DNA from: CAYPEK01 sp964409645
GTDB taxonomy: Bacteria > UBP15 > UBA6099
Direction of reading: 5' to 3'
Length of the DNA: 26,719 nt
Assembly: GCA_964409645.1 (NCBI GenBank)
Contig: CAYPEK010000055.1
Location: 1-26,719, forward strand
Positions 1 through 7,804 of this stretch are shown one piece after another. A model generated the notes under the pieces. That model saw only the letters and a program-made list of their open reading frames with translations. It made no database searches and was not told the origin of the DNA. A program made the translations under genes and the position numbers. Positions within the stretch are counted from its first letter, which is position 1; each line of letters starts with the position of its first letter.

Positions 1-1586
1 TTGTTACCGCGCCGGTTATCGAAGCGCAGTTGTTCAAGAACGGAATCGCGATGGTTACGCAGATGTTTCACGCCGACGCCGACGGAGGAACATACGTGGT
101 GCAGCCAGCGCCGAAGCCGCTGCACGGAACACTATGGTTCCACGGAGACGCCATGAACAGTGTGCGGTTCCTCAAGAAGGAAGTTCTGCACAGGCCGGGT
201 GATATACCGCAGGACATGCTCCTCGAACAATTGTCGGGCCAGTGGGTGGACTTGTTGACTAAAGACAACACAATCAGCGGCGCTATTGTGAGAGTCGAAG
301 TGAAATCGAGACCAAAATACGACAGCACATACAACTTTGAAGATTCGTATTCTTACCGCAATACGGAGCCGAAGGATTTCTACGCCGGGTTGAGATATGT
401 ACTTATCAATACATCGTCGGGATATAAGTACGTACCAGTTGATACAATATGGGGAATTCAGATCAAGGGAGAAAAAACGCCTCTCGAAATATCGATGCTT
501 GAGCCTGCAATGATAGTCAGCGTGAAACCGTCGAAGAACGGGCAGGATGTTTATTTTTCATATTTGACAAGAGGGCTGGCGTGGGCTCCGTCGTACCGGT
601 TCGACATCACGGACGAAAAGAGAGGGAAGCTGTCCATGTCCGGTTCTATTAAAAATGAATTCATGGACTTGGCCGACGTTCAAATGCATCTCATAAGCGG
701 ATTTCCCAACATAGAATTTTCAAACGTGACATCCTTGCTTTGGCCGGAGACAACTTTGAGCCGTTTTTTCTATGAATTATCACAAAGGCCGACGTCGCGC
801 GTTCCCGCAGCCATGACTCAGGCGGTGATGTCTAATAATGTTTATGCCGGCAGCAGCCCAAGCTCGACCAGTGACGTGAGCAGCCTTTATTCCGGTGATT
901 TCGATCTGCATTTTCAGGATGCCGGCAAGCACACCGCTCTGCTCGGCGAATCGCTGCTGATTCCGGTTGCGTCAAAATCGCTCGAATATAACCGGATTCT
1001 TTTCTGGGAAATTCCTGACAACAGGGATGCTTACGGACGTCTGGTTGATATGTGGAATAATTATCACAACAGGAACGGGAATGAAAACGATAAAATGATT
1101 CAGGATGATGTATGGGATTCGCTCGAGGTGAAAAATCCGTTCGATTTTCCGATGACGACATCGCCGGTTTCGATCTACGACAGAAACGGCCGTTTCAGTG
1201 GTCAGACGATGACGTTCTGGAATGCGCCGGGCGAAAAGATGTATATCAAAGTCACAAAGGCACTCAATCTGCGGGTGAACCACACCGAAAGCGAAGTGCC
1301 GGGAAAACGATCGGAAGTCAACTATCTCGGATACAGATGTTACAAAGTGAAAATAGAGGGCAAGTTTTTCATTCATAACATAAGGAACAGAAAAGAGAAG
1401 CTGCGCATACTGAAACGCTTTTCGGGAAATGATATTGAAGCGGAACGGAATCCGAAAGTCACGAAGTTGCCGGAGGGCGCATTCAGTATCAACGAAAGAA
1501 ACGAGGTTGTCTGGACGATTGATCTCGATCCGGGCGAAAAAACAGAGGTGAAATACACATACTGGACTTACCAGATAATCTGGTGA
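1..1586 (+). CDS. DUF4139 domain protein, 5' end outside window
   Basis: The reading frame is open from the first bases of the window (codons in phase with position 3) to a TGA at 1584-1586, so the N-terminus is missing. A TTG at 30 is only an in-frame codon and should not be taken as the start. The middle of the protein has the pattern typical of DUF4139 proteins: a 'YLTRGLAWAPSYR' stretch followed by 'LADVQMHLISGFP'. The C-terminus has the matching 'LDPGEKTEVKYTY' beta-strand ending, and an 'SPVSIYDRNGRFSGQ' region lies before it. Members of this family are predicted beta-rich proteins, often secreted or envelope-associated, with no established biochemical role. No transmembrane segment is visible in the part present. 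The gene looks less GC-rich than the operon that follows and converges with paaK1. The family call is fairly secure; the function is unknown. Confidence 0.75.
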   Translation, partial: VTAPVIEAQLFKNGIAMVTQMFHADADGGTYVVQPAPKPLHGTLWFHGDAMNSVRFLKKEVLHRPGDIPQDMLLEQLSGQWVDLLTKDNTISGAIVRVEVKSRPKYDSTYNFEDSYSYRNTEPKDFYAGLRYVLINTSSGYKYVPVDTIWGIQIKGEKTPLEISMLEPAMIVSVKPSKNGQDVYFSYLTRGLAWAPSYRFDITDEKRGKLSMSGSIKNEFMDLADVQMHLISGFPNIEFSNVTSLLWPETTLSRFFYELSQRPTSRVPAAMTQAVMSNNVYAGSSPSSTSDVSSLYSGDFDLHFQDAGKHTALLGESLLIPVASKSLEYNRILFWEIPDNRDAYGRLVDMWNNYHNRNGNENDKMIQDDVWDSLEVKNPFDFPMTTSPVSIYDRNGRFSGQTMTFWNAPGEKMYIKVTKALNLRVNHTESEVPGKRSEVNYLGYRCYKVKIEGKFFIHNIRNRKEKLRILKRFSGNDIEAERNPKVTKLPEGAFSINERNEVVWTIDLDPGEKTEVKYTYWTYQIIW

Positions 1587-1614
1587 TCGATAGTCCTTGG
1601 AAGTCGTACAGCGT

Positions 1615-1648
1615 AACGGGCGGCTCTAAGCAGTTGCCCGTTTTCATC
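1615..1648 (+). terminator. Possible intrinsic terminator of the DUF4139 gene
   Basis: AACGGGC at 1615-1621 pairs with GCCCGTT at 1636-1642 (7 bp, 14-nt loop), followed by TTTTCATC on the plus strand. It lies 28 bases after the stop of the DUF4139 gene, in the convergent gap with paaK1. The tract is short, so this is a moderate call. On the minus strand there is no U-run after the stem. Confidence 0.45.
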
Positions 1649-1716
1649 AAGACGTCAACTTTGTTTTGCGAAAAACAATGGAAGCTCTGTGGCCCTTAAT
1701 GAACTATTAATACTTT

Positions 1717-3012
1717 TCAGCGGTTGTCGATGACGCGTTTGACGGGGCCATCGCCGGTGCGGATGCTGTTCGGCTCGACGAGCTTGAGCTTAAGCGACAC
1801 ACCGATGCCCGCCTGCAGCGCCTTCTCCATCTTTTGGTGGAGTTCGCGCAGCGCGCGCATCTCATCGAGGAACAACGTCTCCGTCACTTCGACGTTTATC
1901 CGCACTTCGTCCTTCGCTGCTTTCCGCTCGACGACGATCTGATACTCAGGCAGCTCGCGCACGAACTGTTTGAGTATGTTCTCGATCATCGACGGGAAGA
2001 TGTTGACGCCGCCGACGATTATCATGTCGTCCGTGCGATGGAACACCCGCGCCATGCGCGCGAACGTGCGCCCGCACGAGCACGGCTTCGTGTCGATCGT
2101 CGTGATGTCGCCGGTGCGGTATCTGATGAGGGGGAACCCCTCTTTTGTGAGCGTGGTGATTACGAGTTCGCCCTCCGAGCCCGCCGGGAGCACTTCGAGC
2201 GATTCGGGGTCGATGACCTCGGCGATGAAGTGGTCTTCCTGAATATGGAGTCCGCAACGCGCCTCGCATTCGCCCGCGACGCCCGGCCCGATGACTTCGG
2301 TAATTCCGTAGTTGTCCGCGGCCTTGATCTTGAGTCGCTGCTCGATTTCGGCACGGGTGGCTTCGGACCACGGTTCGGCGCCGAAGATGCCGATCTTGAG
2401 GCTTGTAGATTGCGGATCGACACCCATTTCCTCCATCTTGCCCGCTATGACGAGCGCGTAAGTCGGCGTACATGCGAGCGCGGAGGTTTTGAAGTCCTGA
2501 ATGATTTTCACCTGCCGGTCGGTGTGGCCGACGGATGTGGGTATGACCGAAGCGCCGACGTGCTCCGCGCCCTGATGGAACCCGAATGCGCCCGTGAAAA
2601 TTCCGTAGTCGAAAGCGATCTGTACTACGTCGTCGCGTGTGACACCCGCCGCGAACAGGATGCGCGCGCAGAGATCGCCCCAGTTTTTGAGATCGTTGCG
2701 CGTATAACCGACAACCGCCGGAAGGCCGGTCATTCCGGACGATGAATGAATTCGGACGATCTCGCGGAGCGGCACGGCGAACATGCCGTACGGATAGCTG
2801 TCGCGCAGGTCCGACTTGGAGGTGAACGGAAGTTTGCGCAGATCGCCGAGGGACTGCACGTCCTCGGGTGAAATCTTGAGCTCATCGAATTTCTTCTTGT
2901 AGAAAGCGACGTCTTTATAGCAGCGGAAGACTGCCGACTGAAGGCGCTCGAGCTGAACCTGAACGATGTCCTCCCTGCTTCGGGTTTCCGCTTCGGGGTT
3001 CCAGATAGGCAT
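1717..3012 (-). CDS. paaK: Phenylacetate-CoA ligase family protein (paralogue 1)
   Basis: A 431-residue member of the PaaK branch of the ANL adenylating enzymes, which activate aryl-acetates to aryl-acetyl-CoA with ATP. Visible motifs are the phosphate-binding loop 'HSSSGMTGLP' (residues 89-98), the 'DNYGITEVIGPGV' motif, 'IRYRTGD' and the C-terminal 'VGGVNIFPS' hinge region. The ATG at 3012 is preferred over the GTG at 3021: the ATG overlaps the livF stop codon (TAATG) and has AGGAGG 10 bases upstream, while the GTG would sit against that AGGAGG. This is the last gene of the long minus-strand operon. The loop reads SSGMTG where relatives usually have SSGTTG, and the following residue is Leu, where the operon's other copy has Lys. 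Substrate could be phenylacetate, indoleacetate or another aryl or branched acid; the sequence does not decide. Confidence 0.88.
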   Translation of the reverse strand: MPIWNPEAETRSREDIVQVQLERLQSAVFRCYKDVAFYKKKFDELKISPEDVQSLGDLRKLPFTSKSDLRDSYPYGMFAVPLREIVRIHSSSGMTGLPAVVGYTRNDLKNWGDLCARILFAAGVTRDDVVQIAFDYGIFTGAFGFHQGAEHVGASVIPTSVGHTDRQVKIIQDFKTSALACTPTYALVIAGKMEEMGVDPQSTSLKIGIFGAEPWSEATRAEIEQRLKIKAADNYGITEVIGPGVAGECEARCGLHIQEDHFIAEVIDPESLEVLPAGSEGELVITTLTKEGFPLIRYRTGDITTIDTKPCSCGRTFARMARVFHRTDDMIIVGGVNIFPSMIENILKQFVRELPEYQIVVERKAAKDEVRINVEVTETLFLDEMRALRELHQKMEKALQAGIGVSLKLKLVEPNSIRTGDGPVKRVIDNR

Positions 3013-3743
3013 TACTCCCACACCTCCTTGTAACCTTTTCCGAGATAGGCCCTTTTTACAGCCTTGTTTTCGAGTAGTTCCTCGACCGTGCCTTCAATCG
3101 AGATGCGGCCGGTTTCGAGGACGTAGCCTCGGTCGGCGATCGAGAGCGCGGCGCGCGCGTTCTGCTCAATGAGCAGAATCGTCATTTTTTCCTCGCGCAG
3201 TTTTCTAAGTGTCTTGAAGATGTTCGACACCACGATCGGCGCGAGGCCCATCGACGGCTCGTCGAGAAGCAGAATCTTCGGGCGCGCCATCAGGCTGCGC
3301 GCGATTGCGAGCATCTGCTGCTCGCCGCCGCTGAGCGTGCCCGCGCTCTGCTTCGCGCGTTCCTTCAATATCGGAAACAATTCCTCGACTGTGTCGATAT
3401 CTTTTCGGATTTCAGCCTTGTCCGAGTGATTGCGCGGGTAAGAACCGAGTATCAGGTTGTCGCGAACCGAAAGCGACGCGAACACCTGCCTGCCCTCAGG
3501 CACCTGAGAGACGCCGAGCCTGACGATCTGCGCAGGCGACTGTTTGTGGATGGTGGCGTCGCGCAGAAGGATTTCGCCCGCGGCGGGCCGCAACAGGCCG
3601 CAGATCGTGTTGAGCAGCGTGCTTTTGCCCGCGCCGTTCGCGCCGAGCAGCGTCACAATCTCGCCCTCGTTGACGTGGAACGAGACGCCCTTCAGCGCGC
3701 GCACAGCGCCGTAGTTGACTTTAAGACTTCTTACCTTCAGCAT
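3012..3743 (-). CDS. livF: Branched-chain amino acid type ABC transporter ATPase LivF
   Basis: A 243-residue ABC ATPase of the LivF type, one of two ATPases that power the Liv/HAAT permease LivHM at the inner membrane. Walker A is GANGAGKST (34-42), the ABC signature is LSGGEQQ (137-143) and Walker B is ILLLDEP (157-163), followed by SMGLAP as is usual for LivF. Length matches the family (about 235-245 residues). An AGGG precedes the ATG at 3743. It is separated from the other permease genes by a binding-protein gene and two hairpins, and its stop overlaps the start of paaK1, which implies translational coupling of transport to CoA activation. Confidence 0.95.
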   Translation of the reverse strand: MLKVRSLKVNYGAVRALKGVSFHVNEGEIVTLLGANGAGKSTLLNTICGLLRPAAGEILLRDATIHKQSPAQIVRLGVSQVPEGRQVFASLSVRDNLILGSYPRNHSDKAEIRKDIDTVEELFPILKERAKQSAGTLSGGEQQMLAIARSLMARPKILLLDEPSMGLAPIVVSNIFKTLRKLREEKMTILLIEQNARAALSIADRGYVLETGRISIEGTVEELLENKAVKRAYLGKGYKEVWE

Positions 3744-3763
3744 CGTCCCTGCCGCGCGGGAGA

Positions 3764-3790
3764 GGCGGGCCGCCGCAAAAGCGGCCCGCC
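3764..3790 (-). other. 10-bp stem-loop between livK1 and livF
   Basis: GGCGGGCCGC (3764-3773) pairs perfectly with GCGGCCCGCC (3781-3790) around a 7-nt loop. No U-run follows on the minus strand, so it does not look like an intrinsic terminator. A hairpin of this strength between a binding-protein gene and a downstream ATPase gene could protect or punctuate the upstream mRNA; that role is inferred. Confidence 0.6.
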
Positions 3791-3807
3791 GTTTACCCGC
3801 ACATCAC

Positions 3808-3824
3808 ACCGCGCACGGCGCGGT
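3808..3824 (-). other. 7-bp stem-loop directly after livK1
   Basis: ACCGCGC (3808-3814) and GCGCGGT (3818-3824) form a tight 7-bp hairpin with a 3-nt loop, four bases beyond the livK1 stop codon. No U-run follows. Together with the stem at 3764-3790 it makes a tandem hairpin pair in the livK1-livF gap. Confidence 0.55.
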
Positions 3825-3828
3825 TTGT

Positions 3829-5016
3829 TTACTTGCTTTCAAACAACTGCCACTTTCCACCCACGACCTTCACCATTATGAACGAATCCTCGGTGAGACC
3901 GCCGTGATCCTTGGTGGAGTAGTTGAAAATGCCGTCCGTCGCGACGAAACCCTTCGTCGCTTCGAGCTCGTTGCGTATCTTCTCTTTGTCCGGACCGACC
4001 TTCTTGATGGCGTTGACAACGAGAGAGATCGCGTCATATCCGTGACCGGCGTAGTGGTCCGCCGGCTTCTTGTAAGTGTTGTTGAAGTCCGTCGCGAACT
4101 TGAGCAGGACAGGCTTCTGCGGATCGCTGTCCGGAAGCTGATTCGCAACGATCAGGCGCCCCGCGGGCATGACCACGCCCTCGGCGGCCGGGCCGGCGAG
4201 TTCGAGGAACTTGTCGTTTGCGACCCCGTGGCTCTGGATCAGCGGGATGCTCATCTTGAGCTGCTTCATGTTGCGCGTTACGACGGCCGGGCCGGGGTTC
4301 GTGCCCCAGCAGACTATCGCCTGCGCGTCGGTTCCCTTGATCCTTGTGAGCTGCGGCGTCATGTCCGTGTCTTCGCCGCCGAATTTCTCTTTAGCAACAA
4401 TCTCGACTCCGCGCTGCGGAGCTGCGGCTTCCATCTCTGCGCGGCCGCTGTCGCCGTATGCATTGCTGTCGCTTATGAATGCTATCTTTTTGATATTCAT
4501 TTTTTCGAGGTAGCTCAGAATTTTGTTGACCGAATGCCTGTCGGTCAGCGCCACCTGAAATACATAAGGTTTTACCGGATCGGATATTTTCACGCCCGCC
4601 GCGCATGCAACAAGCGGCGTCTTCGTGTTCTCGAACAGGTTCACAATCGCCAGCGTCGGCCCTGTGAGGCTAGGCCCGATCACGGCGAGCACTTTGTCCT
4701 GCTCGACCAGTTTTTTTGCGGCGGTGAGAGCTTTCGCCTCGTCGCTCGCGTCGTCTTCGATTATCAATTCGATTTTGTGTCCGTTTATTCCGCCCTCTTT
4801 GTTCACCTGATCGGCAATCATCTGCGCCGACTCTTTTTCAGGCTGACCAATGGGTGATCCCCGCCCCGTGACCGCGAATATCGCGCCTATCTTATATGTT
4901 TCCGGTTCTGTTGTACCCTTACCCTTGTTTTTTGAGCAGCCCGCGGATAGCAACAGCACTACCGCAAGGCTGCCAATAAACGCGAAGGCCACAAATTTCC
5001 TTACCGCTTTTCCCAT
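3829..5016 (-). CDS. livK: Liv-type ABC transporter substrate-binding lipoprotein (paralogue 1)
   Basis: A 395-residue type I periplasmic binding protein of the branched-chain/hydrophobic amino acid transport family. Residues 1-26 form a signal peptide ending in LLLSAGC, with Cys27 as probable lipid attachment site, followed by a Lys/Gly/Thr-rich linker. The mature part begins 'YKIGAIFAVTG' (41-51) and has the family's 'INGHKIELIIEDDASD' and 'AVIGPSLTG' ligand-pocket motifs. AGGAGG lies 7 bases before the ATG at 5016. It is a close paralogue of the protein at 7805-8980; residues 205-252 differ from that copy at only two positions. The gene sits between livG and livF, which is unusual because livK normally precedes livH. 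Ligand is probably a branched-chain or aromatic amino acid, by context only. Confidence 0.92.
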   Translation of the reverse strand: MGKAVRKFVAFAFIGSLAVVLLLSAGCSKNKGKGTTEPETYKIGAIFAVTGRGSPIGQPEKESAQMIADQVNKEGGINGHKIELIIEDDASDEAKALTAAKKLVEQDKVLAVIGPSLTGPTLAIVNLFENTKTPLVACAAGVKISDPVKPYVFQVALTDRHSVNKILSYLEKMNIKKIAFISDSNAYGDSGRAEMEAAAPQRGVEIVAKEKFGGEDTDMTPQLTRIKGTDAQAIVCWGTNPGPAVVTRNMKQLKMSIPLIQSHGVANDKFLELAGPAAEGVVMPAGRLIVANQLPDSDPQKPVLLKFATDFNNTYKKPADHYAGHGYDAISLVVNAIKKVGPDKEKIRNELEATKGFVATDGIFNYSTKDHGGLTEDSFIMVKVVGGKWQLFESK

Positions 5017-5070
5017 GATGATTCCTCCTTTTTAGTCGCCGGTGTCCGGCGTTGATAGCAGCTCCGATGC

Positions 5071-5847
5071 CTACACGTATTCCAAGTCCTCCCCGAGATA
5101 CGCCGCGATCACTTTCGGATCGTTCTGGACGTCCCGCGGGGTTCCTTCGGCGATTTTTACACCGTAGTCGAGCACTACAACTTCATCGGAAATGTTCATC
5201 ACGAGTTCCATATCATGTTCCACGAGCAGGATCGATATGCCCTGCCCGTTGAGCTTCGTTATCAACTGGCCGATTTCAGCCGTTTCGGAGGAATTGAGGC
5301 CGGCGGCGGGTTCATCCAGCAGAAGTAGTTCCGGCCCCGACGCGAGAGCTCGCGCGATCTCGAGCATCCGCTGTTTGCCGAACGGCAACGAACCGGCGGG
5401 CAGCAGCGCTTCGTCGGAGAGGCCGACGATCCCGAGCTTTTCCTCCGCCGATTCCCGGATGGCCTTCTCTTCGCGCCTCATGCCCGGCGTGCGGAAGATC
5501 GAGCCGAGCATACCGGCTTTGAACCGCCTGTGGCAGCCGACCATCACATTTTCCAGAACGTTCATGTTGTGGAAGAGTTGGACGTTCTGGAAAGTGCGGC
5601 AGATTCCGAGCGCCGCCATCCTGTGCTGCGGAAGCCGTTCGAGCCGCGCGCCGTTGAATACTATGCCGCCGGACGTCGGCTTATAAACGCCGCTCACCAT
5701 GTTGAAGATCGTCGTTTTGCCCGCGCCGTTTGGCCCGATGATTGCTTTTACGCAACCTTTACGCATGGCGAAGCTGACGCCGTTCACGGCGACGAGGCCG
5801 CCGAACTTGATCGTCAGGTCTTTTACTTCGAGCATCTCTTCCGCCAT
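5071..5847 (-). CDS. livG: Branched-chain amino acid type ABC transporter ATPase LivG
   Basis: A 258-residue ABC ATPase of the LivG type. Walker A is GPNGAGKTT (38-46), the signature region reads LPFGKQRMLEIARALA (from 154) and Walker B is LLLLDEP (174-180), followed by AAGLN as is typical for LivG. The 'ICRTFQNVQLF' motif and the C-terminal 'VIAAYLGED' are also characteristic of LivG. GGAAG lies just ahead of the ATG. The gene is 24 bases downstream of livM and belongs to the same transport unit. It partners with LivF on the LivHM membrane domains. Confidence 0.95.
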   Translation of the reverse strand: MAEEMLEVKDLTIKFGGLVAVNGVSFAMRKGCVKAIIGPNGAGKTTIFNMVSGVYKPTSGGIVFNGARLERLPQHRMAALGICRTFQNVQLFHNMNVLENVMVGCHRRFKAGMLGSIFRTPGMRREEKAIRESAEEKLGIVGLSDEALLPAGSLPFGKQRMLEIARALASGPELLLLDEPAAGLNSSETAEIGQLITKLNGQGISILLVEHDMELVMNISDEVVVLDYGVKIAEGTPRDVQNDPKVIAAYLGEDLEYV

Positions 5848-5871
5848 AATCTTCCGTGCCGTGACGCCTTT

Positions 5872-6843
5872 TCAGGCAACTTCCTCAGGCTTCTTTTTCC
5901 TGAATAAATCCACGATCATTTTCAACCCGCCGACTATCCCGGACGGCAGGAATATCACAACCACGACCAGAATAAGGCCGTAAATAATCACGTCGTAATC
6001 TTTTAATCCGCGCAGAAACTCTGGCAGCGCCGTTAGCAGCGCCGCACCGATCACCGCGCCCCAGATACTCCCCGAGCCGCCGACAAATATCATCGTTACG
6101 AGCAGAATCGAGAATGAAAGCCCGAACCCGGTCGGGCTGATGAACGAAACATAGTGCGAATAGAAACATCCGCCGAGCGCCGCGAACGCCGCACTGAGCA
6201 CGAACACCGAAACCTTGTAGTGGCTGACATTCACACCCATCGACGCCGCCGCCGTCTCGCTGCTGTGCAGGGCGCGCAGCGCGCGTCCCGGCCGCGAGCG
6301 AATGACGTTGATCGCAATGAGAATGCACAATATTGCAAACGCCCAGAAGAGATAGTAATGCTGCAAGTCGCCGAATAATGGTTTCTTGAAGATCGAGAGC
6401 GACGGAATGCCGACTATGCCCGACGGCCCCTCCGTTATCGTTGACCACTCGTTGAATACGATATGAGCTATGATTCCGAAACCGAGCGTCGCGACCGCGA
6501 GGTAGTGGCCTTTCAATTTGAGAGTCGGAGAACCGACCGCCCACGCTATGAACATCGACAACGCGACAGCCGCCGCCACCGCACCCCACACCGGCACGTT
6601 ATATTTAACCGTCAGAACCGCGGTTGCATACGCGCCGACTCCGTAGAACCCGGCGTGCCCGAGCGAAATCTGGCCCGCGTGGCAGACCAGCAGGTTCAGC
6701 CCTACGGCGACTATCGTATTGATGGCAATGAAAACCAGAACCGTGATGTAATACTTGTTCGGGAGCATGAACGGAGCCGCCGCGACGAGCACAATCAGCC
6801 CGAGGAGCACACCGTAGTCCGATTTGAAAAATGACTGCTTCAT
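5872..6843 (-). CDS. livM: Branched-chain amino acid type ABC permease LivM
   Basis: A 323-residue integral membrane permease with about eight or more hydrophobic segments. It carries the family signature 'CHAGQISLGHAGFYGVGAY', 'GHYLAVATLGFG', 'EGPSGIVGIPSL' and 'GGSGSIWGAVIGAALL'. The ATG at 6843 is chosen over the in-frame TTG at 6846 because GGAA is correctly spaced for the ATG. It follows livH by nine bases and forms with LivH the transmembrane channel of the transporter. Confidence 0.95.
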   Translation of the reverse strand: MKQSFFKSDYGVLLGLIVLVAAAPFMLPNKYYITVLVFIAINTIVAVGLNLLVCHAGQISLGHAGFYGVGAYATAVLTVKYNVPVWGAVAAAVALSMFIAWAVGSPTLKLKGHYLAVATLGFGIIAHIVFNEWSTITEGPSGIVGIPSLSIFKKPLFGDLQHYYLFWAFAILCILIAINVIRSRPGRALRALHSSETAAASMGVNVSHYKVSVFVLSAAFAALGGCFYSHYVSFISPTGFGLSFSILLVTMIFVGGSGSIWGAVIGAALLTALPEFLRGLKDYDVIIYGLILVVVVIFLPSGIVGGLKMIVDLFRKKKPEEVA

Positions 6844-6852
6844 CAATTCCGC

Positions 6853-7749
6853 TTAGCTGCGCGACTGCCCCATCATCATTTCCTTGAGCGGCATCAGGCC
6901 CTGCGGCCGCACAAAAAGCATCAGGAGAAGAATGAGGAACGCGATGGCGTCCTTGTAATTTGACGAAATAAGGCCCGCGCCGACGGATTCGAGGACCCCG
7001 AGGACGATGCCGCCCACGATGGCGCCGGTACTGCTTCCGAGCCCGCCGAGAATGCAGGCGCAGAAGCCTTTCAGTCCGAGCATCACACCCACGTCGTATC
7101 TCGTGAGCGTGATGGGTGCGATGATTATGCCCGCCACCGCGCCGAGCATTCCGCTCAGCACGAACGACAGCATGACTATGCTCTCGACGTTTATGCCCAT
7201 GAGGCGGGCCGCGGTGCGGTTCACGGCGCACGCAAGCATCGCCTTGCCCGTCAGCGTGAATTTATAAAATAGCTGGAGAGCAACCACTACAACAATCGTG
7301 ATGCCGAAAACCCAGAAACTCTGCGGGAGGATCGTCGCGCCTAAAAACGAGATCGGCTTGTCGCCGCTGAACGGCGCGAGCGGATAGGCGTTCTTGCCCC
7401 ACGCGAACATCGCAATGCCGCGCATCAGGATGGACGCGCCGATAGTGACAATGACAAGCGTGATCGGCTCCGCGTTTCGAAGCGGATGTATCGCAAGGCG
7501 CTCGAACACAAGCGCGAGAAGCCCCACGGCAGCCACCGACAGCGCGAACGCTTCCGCGATGTTAAGGCCCAGCTTCTGAGTGAACGTCACCATCAGCAGG
7601 CTGCCCGCCATCACAAACTCGCCCTGCGCGAGATTGATCACGTTCGTGCCGTTGTAGATGATCGTGAAACCGAGCGCGATGAGCGCGTAACTGCTGCCCA
7701 TCACCAAACCGCTGAGCAGGTATTGTATTATCTGGCTGGTAAGTGTCAT
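6853..7749 (-). CDS. livH: Branched-chain amino acid type ABC permease LivH
   Basis: A 298-residue inner-membrane permease with the LivH motifs 'GSSYALIALGFTIIYNGTNVINLAQGEF' (spread over residues 19-46), 'NRTAARLMGIN' and 'GGLGSSTGAIVGG'. The start at ATG 7749 matches the usual N-terminus of the family. Unusually, there is no Shine-Dalgarno sequence in front of it: the bases before the ATG are the U-run of a terminator-like hairpin (7763-7793). Expression may therefore depend on what happens at that hairpin. The gene is followed directly by livM. Confidence 0.95.
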   Translation of the reverse strand: MTLTSQIIQYLLSGLVMGSSYALIALGFTIIYNGTNVINLAQGEFVMAGSLLMVTFTQKLGLNIAEAFALSVAAVGLLALVFERLAIHPLRNAEPITLVIVTIGASILMRGIAMFAWGKNAYPLAPFSGDKPISFLGATILPQSFWVFGITIVVVVALQLFYKFTLTGKAMLACAVNRTAARLMGINVESIVMLSFVLSGMLGAVAGIIIAPITLTRYDVGVMLGLKGFCACILGGLGSSTGAIVGGIVLGVLESVGAGLISSNYKDAIAFLILLLMLFVRPQGLMPLKEMMMGQSRS

Positions 7750-7755
7750 AAAATC

Positions 7756-7793
7756 AAAAAAAAGGCGGGGAAGCTTCTCCGGCCTCCCCGCCT
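7756..7793 (-). terminator. Intrinsic terminator-like hairpin between livK2 and livH
   Basis: On the minus strand AGGCGGGGA (7785-7793) pairs with TCCCCGCCT (7763-7771) in a 9-bp GC-rich stem, followed by a run of eight U (7756-7763). It lies 12 bases after the livK2 stop and 6 bases before the livH start. Partial termination here would give more binding protein than permease, a common arrangement in binding-protein transporters. That regulatory reading is inferred. Confidence 0.85.
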
Positions 7794-7804
7794 CTTATAA
7801 CCTC

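Noticed and set aside
3715..4857. 380-codon plus-strand frame opposite livK1
   Set aside because: Antisense shadow of a well-supported binding-protein gene; no motif or convincing start signal.
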